DNA from: JAKALD01 sp963817785
GTDB taxonomy: Bacteria; Pseudomonadota; Gammaproteobacteria; Burkholderiales; SG8-39
Reading direction: 5' to 3'
Assembly: GCA_963817785.1 (NCBI GenBank)
Contig: CAWFPL010000003.1
Span: forward strand, 248,001 to 312,000
Length of the DNA stretch: 64,000 nt
This document shows positions 51,235 through 58,443 of this stretch, one piece after another; the stretch's first letter is position 1, and every line of letters starts with the position of its first letter. The notes under the pieces were generated by a model that saw only the letters and a list, made by a program, of their open reading frames with translations, was not told where the DNA came from and made no database searches. A program made the position numbers and the translations under genes.

Positions 51235-52257
51235 ATGGACAAGGTACTGCTTTCCAAGACCGCGGCCGCGATGGTCGCGAAGGGCAGGGGCATCCTGGCC
51301 GCCGACGAATCGAGCGGCACCTGCGAAAAGCGCTTCAAGTCGGTCGGCGTCGAGTGCACCGAGCCGAGCCGCCGCGCCTACCGCGGCCTGCTGTTCGGCA
51401 CGCCGGGCGTGGAGCAGTTCGTGTCGGGGGTGATCCTGTTCGACGAGACCATTCGCCAGAAGAGCGACGACGGCGTGCCGTTCGCCGGCTACCTCGCCGG
51501 CAAGGGCATCGTTCCCGGCATCAAGGTGGATAAGGGCGCCAAGGATCTCGCGTTGTGCCCGGGCGAGAAAGTCACCGAGGGGCTCGACGGACTGCGCGAG
51601 CGGCTGGCGGAGTACTTCAAGCTCGGCGCGCGCTTCGCGAAGTGGCGTGCGGTGATCACCATCGGCGAGGCGATTCCGACGCATGCCTGCCTGTACGCGA
51701 ACGCGCACGCGCTGGCGCGCTACGCGGCGCTGTGCCAGGAGGCGTCGATCGTGCCGATCATCGAGCCCGAGGTGCTGCTCGACGGCGACCACACGGTCGA
51801 GCGCTGCGAGGAAGTCACCGAGGCGACGCTGCGCGCGACCTACGCCGCGCTGGCCGCGCACAACGTGTCCTTCGAGCACGTCATCCTCAAGGCGAGCATG
51901 GTGCTCTCGGGCAAGGACTGTGCGCGCCAGGCGGGCGTCGCCGAGGTCGCCGAGCGCACCGTGCGGGTGCTCAAGCGCACCGTGCCGGCAGCGCAGCCGG
52001 GCGTGGTGTTCCTTTCCGGCGGCCAGTCGGACCTCGATGCGACCGCGCACCTGAACGCGATGGCGGCGATGCCGGGGCTGCCGTGGCCGCTGACGTTCTC
52101 GTATTCGCGCGCGTTGCAGAACCCCGCGCTCAAGGCCTGGCGCGGCCAGGCCGGCAACGTGGCCGCGGCGCAGAAGGCGTTCTATCACCGCGCGCACATG
52201 AACGGGCTCGCCTGCCAGGGCAAGTGGACGCAGGCGCTCGAGAAGCAGGCGGCGTAG
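51235..52257 (+). CDS. Class I fructose-bisphosphate aldolase
   Basis: A 340-residue Schiff-base aldolase of the eukaryote-like class I type. Markers are KGRGILAADESSGTCEKRF, GVILFDETIRQKSDDG, IIEPEVLLDGDH, the active-site lysine in HVILKASMVLSGKDC, and VFLSGGQSDLDAT. The conserved FSYSRALQNPALKAW segment is present near the C-terminus. It duplicates the activity of the class II enzyme in the cbb operon and probably serves glycolysis or gluconeogenesis. It begins the aldolase-purC-purE-tsaC group. Confidence 0.95.
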   Translation: MDKVLLSKTAAAMVAKGRGILAADESSGTCEKRFKSVGVECTEPSRRAYRGLLFGTPGVEQFVSGVILFDETIRQKSDDGVPFAGYLAGKGIVPGIKVDKGAKDLALCPGEKVTEGLDGLRERLAEYFKLGARFAKWRAVITIGEAIPTHACLYANAHALARYAALCQEASIVPIIEPEVLLDGDHTVERCEEVTEATLRATYAALAAHNVSFEHVILKASMVLSGKDCARQAGVAEVAERTVRVLKRTVPAAQPGVVFLSGGQSDLDATAHLNAMAAMPGLPWPLTFSYSRALQNPALKAWRGQAGNVAAAQKAFYHRAHMNGLACQGKWTQALEKQAA

Positions 52258-52330
52258 CCCGATAATTCCCCAACCGAGCAGGAAAGCGAAGGCGGCCCGG
52301 CACACGCGGGTCGCCTCATCATATTGAGCG

Positions 52331-53221
52331 ATGAGCCAAGCCCTCTACGAGTCGAACCTGAAGAGCCTGCCGCGCCTGGGGCGCGGCAAGGTGCGCGACA
52401 TCTATGCGGTGAACGGCGACAAGCTGCTGATCGTGACCAGCGACCGGCTGTCGGCCTTCGACGTGATCCTGTCGGATCCCATCCCGGACAAGGGGCGCGT
52501 GCTGACGCAGCTGGCGAGCTTCTGGTTCGCCAAGCTTGCGCACATCGTGCCGAACCACCTCACCGGCATCGACCCGGAATCCGTCGTGAAGGGCGTGGAC
52601 GAAAAGGCGCAGGTGCGCGGCCGCTCGATGGTCGTGAAGAGGCTCAAGCCGCTGCCGATCGAGGCGGTGGTGCGCGGCTATCTGATCGGCTCGGGCTGGA
52701 AGGACTACCAGAAGACCGGCACGGTCTGCGGCATCCGGCTGCCCGCGGGACTGCAACAGGCGCAGAAGCTGCCCGAACCGATCTTCACGCCGGCGACCAA
52801 GGCAGCTTCGGGCCACGACGAGAACATCTCTTTCGAGCGGGTCGAGCAGCTGATCGGCCCGCAGCTGGCGGCGAAGGTGCGCGAGATCAGCATCCGCCTG
52901 TACCGCGAGGCCGCGGAATACGCGGCCGAGAAAGGCATCATCATCGCCGACACCAAGTTCGAGTTCGGGCTTGATGACAAAGGCGTGCTGCTCCTGATCG
53001 ACGAGGTGCTGACCGCGGACAGCTCGCGATTCTGGCCGGCGGACTCCTATCGGGTCGGCATCTCGCCGCCCTCGTTCGACAAGCAGTACCTGCGCGACTT
53101 CCTCGAGACGCTCGACTGGGACAAGACTTCCCCGGCCCCCAAGCTGCCTGCCGAGGTGATCAGGAAGACTTCCGAGAAATACCGCGAGGCGCTCGAGCGC
53201 CTCACGGGCAGGAAGCTGTAA
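52331..53221 (+). CDS. purC: SAICAR synthetase
   Basis: A 296-residue phosphoribosylaminoimidazole-succinocarboxamide synthase, step 7 of purine synthesis. Conserved segments are LPRLGRGKVRDIYAVNGDKL, TSDRLSAFDVILSDPIPDKG, VVRGYLIGSGWKDYQKTG, IFTPATKAASGHDENISFE and IIADTKFEFGLD. The long C-terminal part (SYRVGISPPSFDKQYLRDFL) is the form seen in betaproteobacteria and yeast. A palindromic repeat begins one base after its stop. Confidence 0.97.
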   Translation: MSQALYESNLKSLPRLGRGKVRDIYAVNGDKLLIVTSDRLSAFDVILSDPIPDKGRVLTQLASFWFAKLAHIVPNHLTGIDPESVVKGVDEKAQVRGRSMVVKRLKPLPIEAVVRGYLIGSGWKDYQKTGTVCGIRLPAGLQQAQKLPEPIFTPATKAASGHDENISFERVEQLIGPQLAAKVREISIRLYREAAEYAAEKGIIIADTKFEFGLDDKGVLLLIDEVLTADSSRFWPADSYRVGISPPSFDKQYLRDFLETLDWDKTSPAPKLPAEVIRKTSEKYREALERLTGRKL

Positions 53222-53280
53222 GAACAACGCAGCGTTGCAGCGCAGGAACAGTCTGCGCTGCAACGCCTTAATTTCAGAAA
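53222..53280 (+). repeat. Palindromic intergenic repeat, copy 1 (behind purC stop)
   Basis: Starts GAACAACGCA right after the purC stop, then a 13-bp hairpin GCGTTGCAGCGCA / TGCGCTGCAACGC (53232-53244, 53254-53266) around a 9-base loop, then CTTAATTTCAGAAA. The same framing sequence and hairpin type recurs inverted at 56252-56312. It fills the purC-purE gap and could act as an attenuator or terminator as well as a REP-like element. Confidence 0.7.
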
Positions 53281-53293
53281 GGGCGATAGTGCT

Positions 53294-53785
53294 ATGGCGA
53301 CACCGCTTGTTGGCATCGTGATGGGTTCGACCTCGGACTGGGACACGATGAAGCCCGCGGCGAAGATGCTGGAGGAGTTCGGCGTGCCCTACGAGGCGCG
53401 CGCGATGAGCGCGCATCGCACGCCGGATCTCGTGGCCGAATGGGCAGGCGGCGCCGCGAAGCGCGGCCTGAAGTGCCTGATCGCGGGCGCCGGCGGCGCG
53501 GCGCACCTCGCCGGCGTCGTGGCGGCGCACTCGACGCTCCCGGTGCTCGGCGTGCCGATGCCGTCGAAGCACCTGCAGGGGCTGGACTCGCTGCTGTCCA
53601 CCGTGCAGATGCCGAACGGCATCCCGGTGGCGACCTTCGCAATCGGCGAGGCGGGCGCGGCCAACGCGGCGCTGTTCGCGGTCGCGATGCTCGCGCTCGA
53701 GGACGCCGGCCTCGCCCAAAAGCTCGCCCAGTTCCGCGCGCGGCAGGCGGAATCGGTCAGGAAGTCCGAGCTGCCGAAGCCGTGA
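53294..53785 (+). CDS. purE: N5-carboxyaminoimidazole ribonucleotide mutase
   Basis: A 163-residue class I PurE. The active-site loops are VGIVMGSTSDWDTM, YEARAMSAHRTPD, AGAGGAAHLAGVVAAHS and VPMPSKHLQGLDSLLSTVQM followed by NGIPVATFAIGEAGAANAAL. It overlaps the tsaC start (GTGA). PurE of this class needs N5-CAIR made by PurK, but no purK gene is in this window, although purK often lies between purE and tsaC in related genomes. Confidence 0.96.
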   Translation: MATPLVGIVMGSTSDWDTMKPAAKMLEEFGVPYEARAMSAHRTPDLVAEWAGGAAKRGLKCLIAGAGGAAHLAGVVAAHSTLPVLGVPMPSKHLQGLDSLLSTVQMPNGIPVATFAIGEAGAANAALFAVAMLALEDAGLAQKLAQFRARQAESVRKSELPKP

Positions 53786-54744
53786 CGCCGGAGATCCGCC
53801 GCGCGGTCGAACTCCTGCGCGCCGGCGGGCTGGTCGCATTTCCCACCGAGACGGTCTACGGGCTGGGCGCCGATGCGGCGAACCCGCGGGCGGTCGCGCG
53901 CCTGTTCGCGGTCAAGGGCCGTCCGGCCGATCACCCGGTGATCGTGCACTTCGCCGAACCCGAGCAGGCCTTCGCCTGGGCGCGCGAGGTGCCGCCGGCC
54001 GCGCGGCGCCTCGCGGCGCGCTTCTGGCCCGGACCGCTCACCATGATCCTCGAGCGCGCGGCGCACGTCGGCGAGTTCGTCACCGGCGGGCAGGACACGG
54101 TGGGGCTGCGCGTGCCCGCGCACCCGGTCGCGCAGCGGCTGCTGCGTGCCTTTGCCGGCGAGGTACAGGGGCAGCGCTTCAGCGGCGTCGCCGCGCCGTC
54201 CGCGAACCGCTTCGGGCGCGTGTCGCCGACCACCGCGGCGCACGTGCGCGACGATCTCGGCGACGCGGTCGACATGGTGCTCGAGGGCGGCGCGAGCGAG
54301 GTCGGCATCGAGTCGACCATCGTCGATCTGTCGCGCCGCCGTGCCGTGCTGCTGCGCCCGGGGGCGATCAGCGCCGCGCAGCTCGAGCAGGCGCTCGGCG
54401 AGCCGGTCGCGACGGCACCCGGCGCCGCGGCGCCGCGAGCCCCGGGGACGCTCGAGCGGCATTACGCGCCGAATACGCCGCTGCGGCTCGTTCCCTCTCA
54501 CGCCCTCGACGCGGAGATCGCGCGCCTGCGCGAACGCGTTGCGGTGCTCGCTTTCTCGCGCCCGGACGAGCGCGTCCGGACGTGGCTGCGCATGCCGCGC
54601 GAGCCGGCGGGCTACGCGCGCCGGCTGTACGCCGCGCTGCGGGAGCTCGATGCGGCCGGCTGCGAGCAGATCCTGGTCGAGGCGCCGCCCGAGGCGCCCG
54701 ACTGGCAGGCGGTGCGCGACCGCCTGAAGCGCGCGGCGGCATAG
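53782..54744 (+). CDS. tsaC: L-threonylcarbamoyladenylate synthase (Sua5/TsaC)
   Basis: 320 residues: a YrdC/TsaC domain (RAGGLVAFPTETVYGLGADA, AVKGRPADHPVIVHFAEPEQ, FWPGPLTMILERA, GVAAPSANRFGRVSPTTAAH, IESTIVDLS) followed by a shorter C-terminal Sua5 domain from about residue 220 (APGTLERHYAPNTPLRLVP). It makes threonylcarbamoyl-AMP for t6A37 of tRNA. The GTG start at 53782 overlaps the purE stop. A group II intron begins 12 bases after its stop. Confidence 0.94.
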   Translation: MTPEIRRAVELLRAGGLVAFPTETVYGLGADAANPRAVARLFAVKGRPADHPVIVHFAEPEQAFAWAREVPPAARRLAARFWPGPLTMILERAAHVGEFVTGGQDTVGLRVPAHPVAQRLLRAFAGEVQGQRFSGVAAPSANRFGRVSPTTAAHVRDDLGDAVDMVLEGGASEVGIESTIVDLSRRRAVLLRPGAISAAQLEQALGEPVATAPGAAAPRAPGTLERHYAPNTPLRLVPSHALDAEIARLRERVAVLAFSRPDERVRTWLRMPREPAGYARRLYAALRELDAAGCEQILVEAPPEAPDWQAVRDRLKRAAA

Positions 54745-54756
54745 AATCGGCGCATG

Positions 54757-55228
54757 GTGCGTCCTGAAGCAACCGCAAACGAGAGTGCGCGAGCGCGAGA
54801 GCGAGCGGAAGCGGGCTGCATCGAACCTGCGGGTGCGAGTCCCGCTCGGGTAATCGTCGGAGAGCCCGGTAGCAGGCCCCAAGCCGGAGACGAGAGTCTT
54901 TTGGTTCGAGCGGGGCGTCAAATGCCTCCTTCGGGGAGGAAGCAAGAGAGCGGGCCGCAACATGAAGTGAAGCCTGCAGCCTCGTTAGATTTACAAAGGG
55001 GAAGCCGAGCCGGTCATGTCGCGGCGAAGGCCACGCCTGCAGCCCTTGGACCGGAACGGGCTGTGGATTCCTCCGGGGTAGGGGGCGCGGCACGTTCTCA
55101 CGGTTCGATGCGGAACAGGAGAGATCCGTCTGCGCGGCCCCAGGCTGGATGATGGGAGCGGTGTGAGCCGAGAGGTTCCCGCACCGTTCTGCGAGCGCCT
55201 GGGGGTGAGACTCCCCCGGGCGACTCAC
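54757..55228 (+). mobile_element. ORF-less group II intron (RNA only)
   Basis: About 472 bases. The 5' end is GTGCG, the intron consensus, and the following GC-rich sequence has the stem-loop density of domains I-III. Domain V is at 55156-55190: GAGCGGTGTG pairs with CGCACCGTTC through a 2-base bulge and a GAGA tetraloop. Domain VI follows as CGCCTGGGGGTGAGACTC paired with CCCCGGGCG, ending in CTCAC, so the last two bases fit the AY rule. No reverse transcriptase frame lies in domain IV. The 3' end abuts FVVMC, the sequence that follows YADD in group II reverse transcriptases. Mobility would require a maturase from elsewhere. Confidence 0.72.
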
Positions 55229-55888
55229 TTCGTCGTCATGTGTGAGACGGCGCAGGCGTGCGAGGAGGCCGAGCGCAGGGTGCGTATCATCTTGGAGCGG
55301 CTCAAACTCCAGCTTCACCCGGAGAAGACGAGGCGCGTGGACCTGAGCGAAGGGGGCGCGGGCTTTGACTTTCTTGGCTGTCACCTGCACAAGCGCGTCT
55401 CGGGGCGATTGCTGGAGCGCGGCATGCGCCGCTACTACCTCCAGCGCTGGCCTTCGGCGCGCAGCATGAAGCGGGTGCGCCAGCGTGTGAAGGAGCTGAC
55501 CGGGCGTGACCGGAATGGGGTGAAGGATGTGCGGGTGTTGATCCGCGACCTGAATCCGATTCTGCGCGGCTGGGGCCAGTACTTCTGCACCGGGAACGCG
55601 GCGAGCAAGTTCGCTCAGGTCGACGACTACGTGGTCGAACCGTTGCGGGGCTTCCTTGTGAAGCGCAAGGGCCGCAACCTTCACTCCGGAGAGGCCGGCC
55701 GCTGGACTTCCGACTTCTTCCACGAGCATGGCCTTCATCGGCTGCGCGGGACTATCCGCTACCCGGGTGGGCGCACAATGCCGCACTCTGATCGAGCGCC
55801 GGTAAGCCGTGTGCGGGAAACCCGCACGCACGGTTTGAAAGGGGGTCCTGACCCACGCCACGGCTGTACCTCGCCGGGGCCGACGTAA
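55229..55888 (+). pseudogene. C-terminal remnant of a group II intron reverse transcriptase/maturase
   Basis: The frame from 55229 reads FVVMCETAQACEEAERRVRI, LKLQLHPEKTRRVDLSEGGA, GFDFLGCHLHKR, the maturase X-domain region RDLNPILRGWGQYFCTGNAA, and FHEHGLHRLRGTIRYPGG. It corresponds to the protein immediately after the catalytic YADD box. The fingers, palm and YADD itself are missing, replaced by the ORF-less intron to its left, so no active reverse transcriptase can be made. An apparent start at 55163 lies inside domains V-VI of that intron and is not a real gene start. The open frame runs on through its own domain V. Confidence 0.75.
55805..55835 (+). ncRNA. Domain V of the second (3'-half) group II intron
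   Basis: AGCCGTG pairs with CACGGTT, a 2-base CG bulge follows on the 3' side, and TGCGGG pairs with CCCGCA around an AAA loop. This is the domain V fold with its AGC triad, of a different sequence type from the domain V at 55156-55190. Domain VI should lie in 55840-55885; its 3' boundary is not certain. Confidence 0.65.
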
Positions 55889-55898
55889 GGATCTACCA

Positions 55899-56219
55899 AT
55901 GCGTGCCGCACTGGTGCTGCTGCTCACCGCGCTCGGCGGGTGCGCCGCGATCACTTCGGTGCGCAGCGGCGGCACGGTGAACGGCGTGGCCCCTGGCACC
56001 TCGACCAGCAGCGCGTCGATCGGCGTGCGTGTCGAGTCCGGCTCGGCCGCCGGTGCTCTGCTCGGCCTGGGAATCGTCGCGGCTGGAATCTACGGCGCGG
56101 GCGACGGGAGCACGGGGGATGCCTCGCGCGTGCCCGAGCTCGACCCGGGCCGGAGGGTGCACGTGCAGGACTGCAGCCAGCCGATCAAAGACTGGTCCGC
56201 CAACCTCATGTGCAAGTAA
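55899..56219 (+). CDS. Small lipoprotein of unknown function
   Basis: 106 residues. The signal peptide RAALVLLLTALGGC ends in a lipobox with Cys15, so it should be lipid-anchored in the envelope. The mature part has a glycine/alanine-rich segment (SAAGALLGLGIVAAGIYGAG) that could insert in a membrane, and two further cysteines near the C-terminus (HVQDCSQP and LMCK). TAAGGA lies upstream of the ATG. The group II intron remnant ends just before it and may have displaced its promoter. Confidence 0.65.
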   Translation: MRAALVLLLTALGGCAAITSVRSGGTVNGVAPGTSTSSASIGVRVESGSAAGALLGLGIVAAGIYGAGDGSTGDASRVPELDPGRRVHVQDCSQPIKDWSANLMCK

Positions 56220-56251
56220 GCCACGCCCCAGTGGACTTCCCGGGCCGGCTT

Positions 56252-56312
56252 TTTCTGAAAGTCAGGCATTGCGCTGCAGCGTGAAACGCTGCAGCGCAAT
56301 GCGTTGTTGTTC
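56252..56312 (-). repeat. Palindromic intergenic repeat, copy 2 (behind usp stop)
   Basis: Read on the minus strand it starts GAACAACAACGCA directly after the usp stop and ends CTGACTTTCAGAAA, matching copy 1 at 12 of the last 14 bases. Its core is a perfect 17-bp hairpin, GCATTGCGCTGCAGCGT with a 3-base loop (56266-56302). It lies between the convergent lipoprotein and usp genes, so it may also stop transcription from both sides. Confidence 0.7.
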
Positions 56313-57152
56313 CTAATGTGACAGCAGGACCGGAACGGTCATCGACTCCAGGATCGTGCGCGTGACCCCGCCCAGCATCAGCTCGGCGAAGCGCGAGTGG
56401 CCGTAGGCGCCCATCACGATCAGGTCCGCGTCGAGATCGGCCGCGCGCGAGAGCAGGTCGTTGCCGACGTCGATGTCGGCAGCCTGGTATTGCGACACCG
56501 ACACCTTCACGCCGTGGCGCGAGAGGTAGAGCGCGATGTCGGCGCCAGGCACGTCGCCGTGCGCGCCTCCCGGGCGCCCCGGGTTGAAGGCCGCCACGTG
56601 CACCTGCCGGGCCGCGCTCAGCATCGGCAGCGCGTCGGTGACCGCGCGCGTCGACTCGCGGCTCGCGTTCCAGGCCACCAGCACGTTGTCGCCGACCGGC
56701 CGCTTCTCGCGCGCGTACGGCACGGCCAGCACCGGGCGGCCGGCGCGCAGCGGCAGGCGCTGCTGGAAGTCGGACGAAATGCCGCTCGCCGCTTCGCCCG
56801 GGTCGTTCTGCCCGATCACCAGCAGGTCCGCGTAGCGCGCGTGCAGGGTCATCGCCTCGAGCACGTCGGCGTCGGAGCTGCGCCATTCCGTCTTCCCCCA
56901 GCCGGAGCGGCGCACCGCGGTATCCCAGACCGCGCGTGCGCCCTGCCTGAGCTCGGTCTCGGTCTTGGCGCGTGCCTCGACGAGCGCGCTGCCGCCGGCG
57001 CTCATCACCCAGCCGGGCGCCGGTACGACCGTCAGCGCATACAGCCCTACAACGTGCGCATCGAACTTCTGCGCCAGCGCCAGGGCAATGTCGAGACGCG
57101 AGTCCACCGCTTTGCCCGCGTCGAGATGCACGAGGATGGTCTTGTAAGCCAT
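56313..57152 (-). CDS. Universal stress protein, tandem UspA type
   Basis: 279 residues, two Usp domains in tandem. The first starts AYKTILVHLDAGKAVDSRLD and continues IALALAQKFDAHVVGLYALT; the second starts near NVLVAWNASRESTRAVTDAL. The last domain keeps the nucleotide-binding GxxG-x9-G(S/T) region in MGAYGHSRFAELMLGGVTRT and ends MTVPVLLSH. The ATG at 57152 has GGAG upstream and is preferred to a 12-residue longer version. A close FNR/Anr box lies 85 bases upstream, as for many oxygen-controlled usp genes. Confidence 0.9.
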   Translation of the reverse strand: MAYKTILVHLDAGKAVDSRLDIALALAQKFDAHVVGLYALTVVPAPGWVMSAGGSALVEARAKTETELRQGARAVWDTAVRRSGWGKTEWRSSDADVLEAMTLHARYADLLVIGQNDPGEAASGISSDFQQRLPLRAGRPVLAVPYAREKRPVGDNVLVAWNASRESTRAVTDALPMLSAARQVHVAAFNPGRPGGAHGDVPGADIALYLSRHGVKVSVSQYQAADIDVGNDLLSRAADLDADLIVMGAYGHSRFAELMLGGVTRTILESMTVPVLLSH

Positions 57153-57230
57153 GACGGCTCCTTCTCGAATTCGAATCCTGAACGGCAACCCGTGTTGCCC
57201 GAAGTTTGCGTCTGCGGCGCTTTTGCCCGC

Positions 57231-57244
57231 TTGACCTGGATCAA
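57231..57244. promoter_or_regulatory. FNR/Anr box upstream of the usp gene
   Basis: TTGACCTGGATCAA matches TTGAT-N4-ATCAA at 9 of 10 positions; TTGAC half-sites are common in Anr boxes. The centre is 86 bases before the usp start on the minus strand, and the gntR gene ends 39 bases to its right, so usp is the likely target. Confidence 0.5.
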
Positions 57245-57282
57245 AGGCGCGCCGCGGGCCCGGCCGGCGCGGGGCCGACCCG

Positions 57283-58029
57283 TCAGGCTTCGCTCTTGCC
57301 GAGGTCGCTGAAGTACTCGTGCTGCTCGGTGTTGACCAGGCTGCGGCGCAGCTCTACCGGCACGTCGTGGTAGGTCAGGGCAACGCGGTTGATCTCGAGC
57401 AGCGGGGCGCCCCTCTTTACGCCCAGCAGCCTGGTCACCTCCAGGTCGGCGAGCGTTGCGCGCAGGCGCTCGCTGGTGCGCACGACGTTGATGCCGTAGC
57501 GCGTCTGGTAAAGGTGGTAGATCGTGTTGTCGCGTCCGACGAAGATCTTCTCGGTCAGATCGGGAAAGCGCGCCTGCGCCAGCACCTGGTCGTCCACCGC
57601 CACCGCGCGGCCTTCGAGGGAAAGCAGGTTGCGGATGCGAAACACCGGATCACCGGCGGCGATGCGCAGCTTGGCGGCTTCCTCCGGCTCGGCGCGCCCG
57701 CGGCGGAAGGTCAGCGTCTCCGTTTTCGGGTATTGCCGCTCGCCGGCTCGCGGCACGAGGTGGAAAAAGTGGAACAGCAGCCGGCTCGCGTTGTGCGATG
57801 CAACGAAGGTGCCGCGTCCCTGGTGGCGCACTACCATGTGCTCGGCGACCAGCTCGTCGATCGCCTTGCGCACCGTACCGATCGAGACGCCGAAGCGCTG
57901 CGCGAGCTTTGCCTCGGAGGGCAGCGCATGCCCCGGCCGCCAGTCGCCGGCCGCAAGCTCCTGAGTGAGCAGCCGCTTCACGCCCTTGTAGAGCGGCGCG
58001 ACCGCGCCGAGCTCGAGCAGCTGGTTCAT
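57283..58029 (-). CDS. GntR-family regulator (HutC/UTRA type)
   Basis: 248 residues. The winged helix reads PSEAKLAQRFGVSIGTVRKA followed by IDELVAEHMVVRHQGRGTFV, and the C-terminal UTRA domain has VFRIRNLLSLEGRAVAVDDQ and the final GAPLLEINRVALTYHDVPVE. It is divergent from the lyase operon at 58.1 kb, so it is the likely local regulator. The 109-base gap is AT-rich near 58045-58070 but shows no clear operator dyad. Confidence 0.9.
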   Translation of the reverse strand: MNQLLELGAVAPLYKGVKRLLTQELAAGDWRPGHALPSEAKLAQRFGVSIGTVRKAIDELVAEHMVVRHQGRGTFVASHNASRLLFHFFHLVPRAGERQYPKTETLTFRRGRAEPEEAAKLRIAAGDPVFRIRNLLSLEGRAVAVDDQVLAQARFPDLTEKIFVGRDNTIYHLYQTRYGINVVRTSERLRATLADLEVTRLLGVKRGAPLLEINRVALTYHDVPVELRRSLVNTEQHEYFSDLGKSEA

Positions 58030-58138
58030 GGCGCCGCGATTTTAACATGCAGATCATTCGACTCATATAGTTGACCGCGCCGGGCACGCGCGGCTAGACT
58101 GCCGCTTCCCCAGCAAGGCATCGATCGCGGAGAACCGG

Positions 58139-58420
58139 ATGATTCATTTCGTGGTGCACGAGGAGGGCGACGGCGTGGGCGTCGTCGTCGTCGAGGGCGT
58201 GAAGGTGGGCCAGCAGCTGACCGGCTGGATCATGGAGGACGACAAGGACGTCATGGTGAAGGCGCAGAGCGACATCCCCATCGGGCACAAGGTGGCGCTG
58301 CGGGATTACCAGCCGGGCGACACCGTCATCAAGTACGGCGTCGACATCGGCAAGGTGGTGGCGCCGATCAGGAAGGGCGAGCACGCCCACGTGCACAACA
58401 TCAAGACCAAGCGCTGGTAA
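58139..58420 (+). CDS. UxaA/SuyA-type lyase small subunit (SAF domain)
   Basis: A 93-residue SAF-domain protein: MIHFVVHEEGDGVGVVVVEG, then AQSDIPIGHKVALRDYQPGD and TVIKYGVDIGKVVAPIRKGE, ending HAHVHNIKTKRW. This is the N-terminal domain of altronate/galactarate dehydratases split off as a subunit, as in SuyA of (2R)-sulfolactate sulfo-lyase. CGGAGAACCGG precedes the ATG. The large subunit follows 23 bases later. Sulfolactate is one possible substrate; a hydroxy-acid is the other. Confidence 0.82.
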   Translation: MIHFVVHEEGDGVGVVVVEGVKVGQQLTGWIMEDDKDVMVKAQSDIPIGHKVALRDYQPGDTVIKYGVDIGKVVAPIRKGEHAHVHNIKTKRW

Positions 58421-58443
58421 CCCGGCCGGCAAGGAACGAGATC

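Noticed and set aside
55163..55228. Real N-terminus for the intron reverse transcriptase frame at 55163
   Set aside because: These bases form domains V and VI of the ORF-less intron; the encoded MSREVPAPFCERLGVRL is not reverse-transcriptase sequence.
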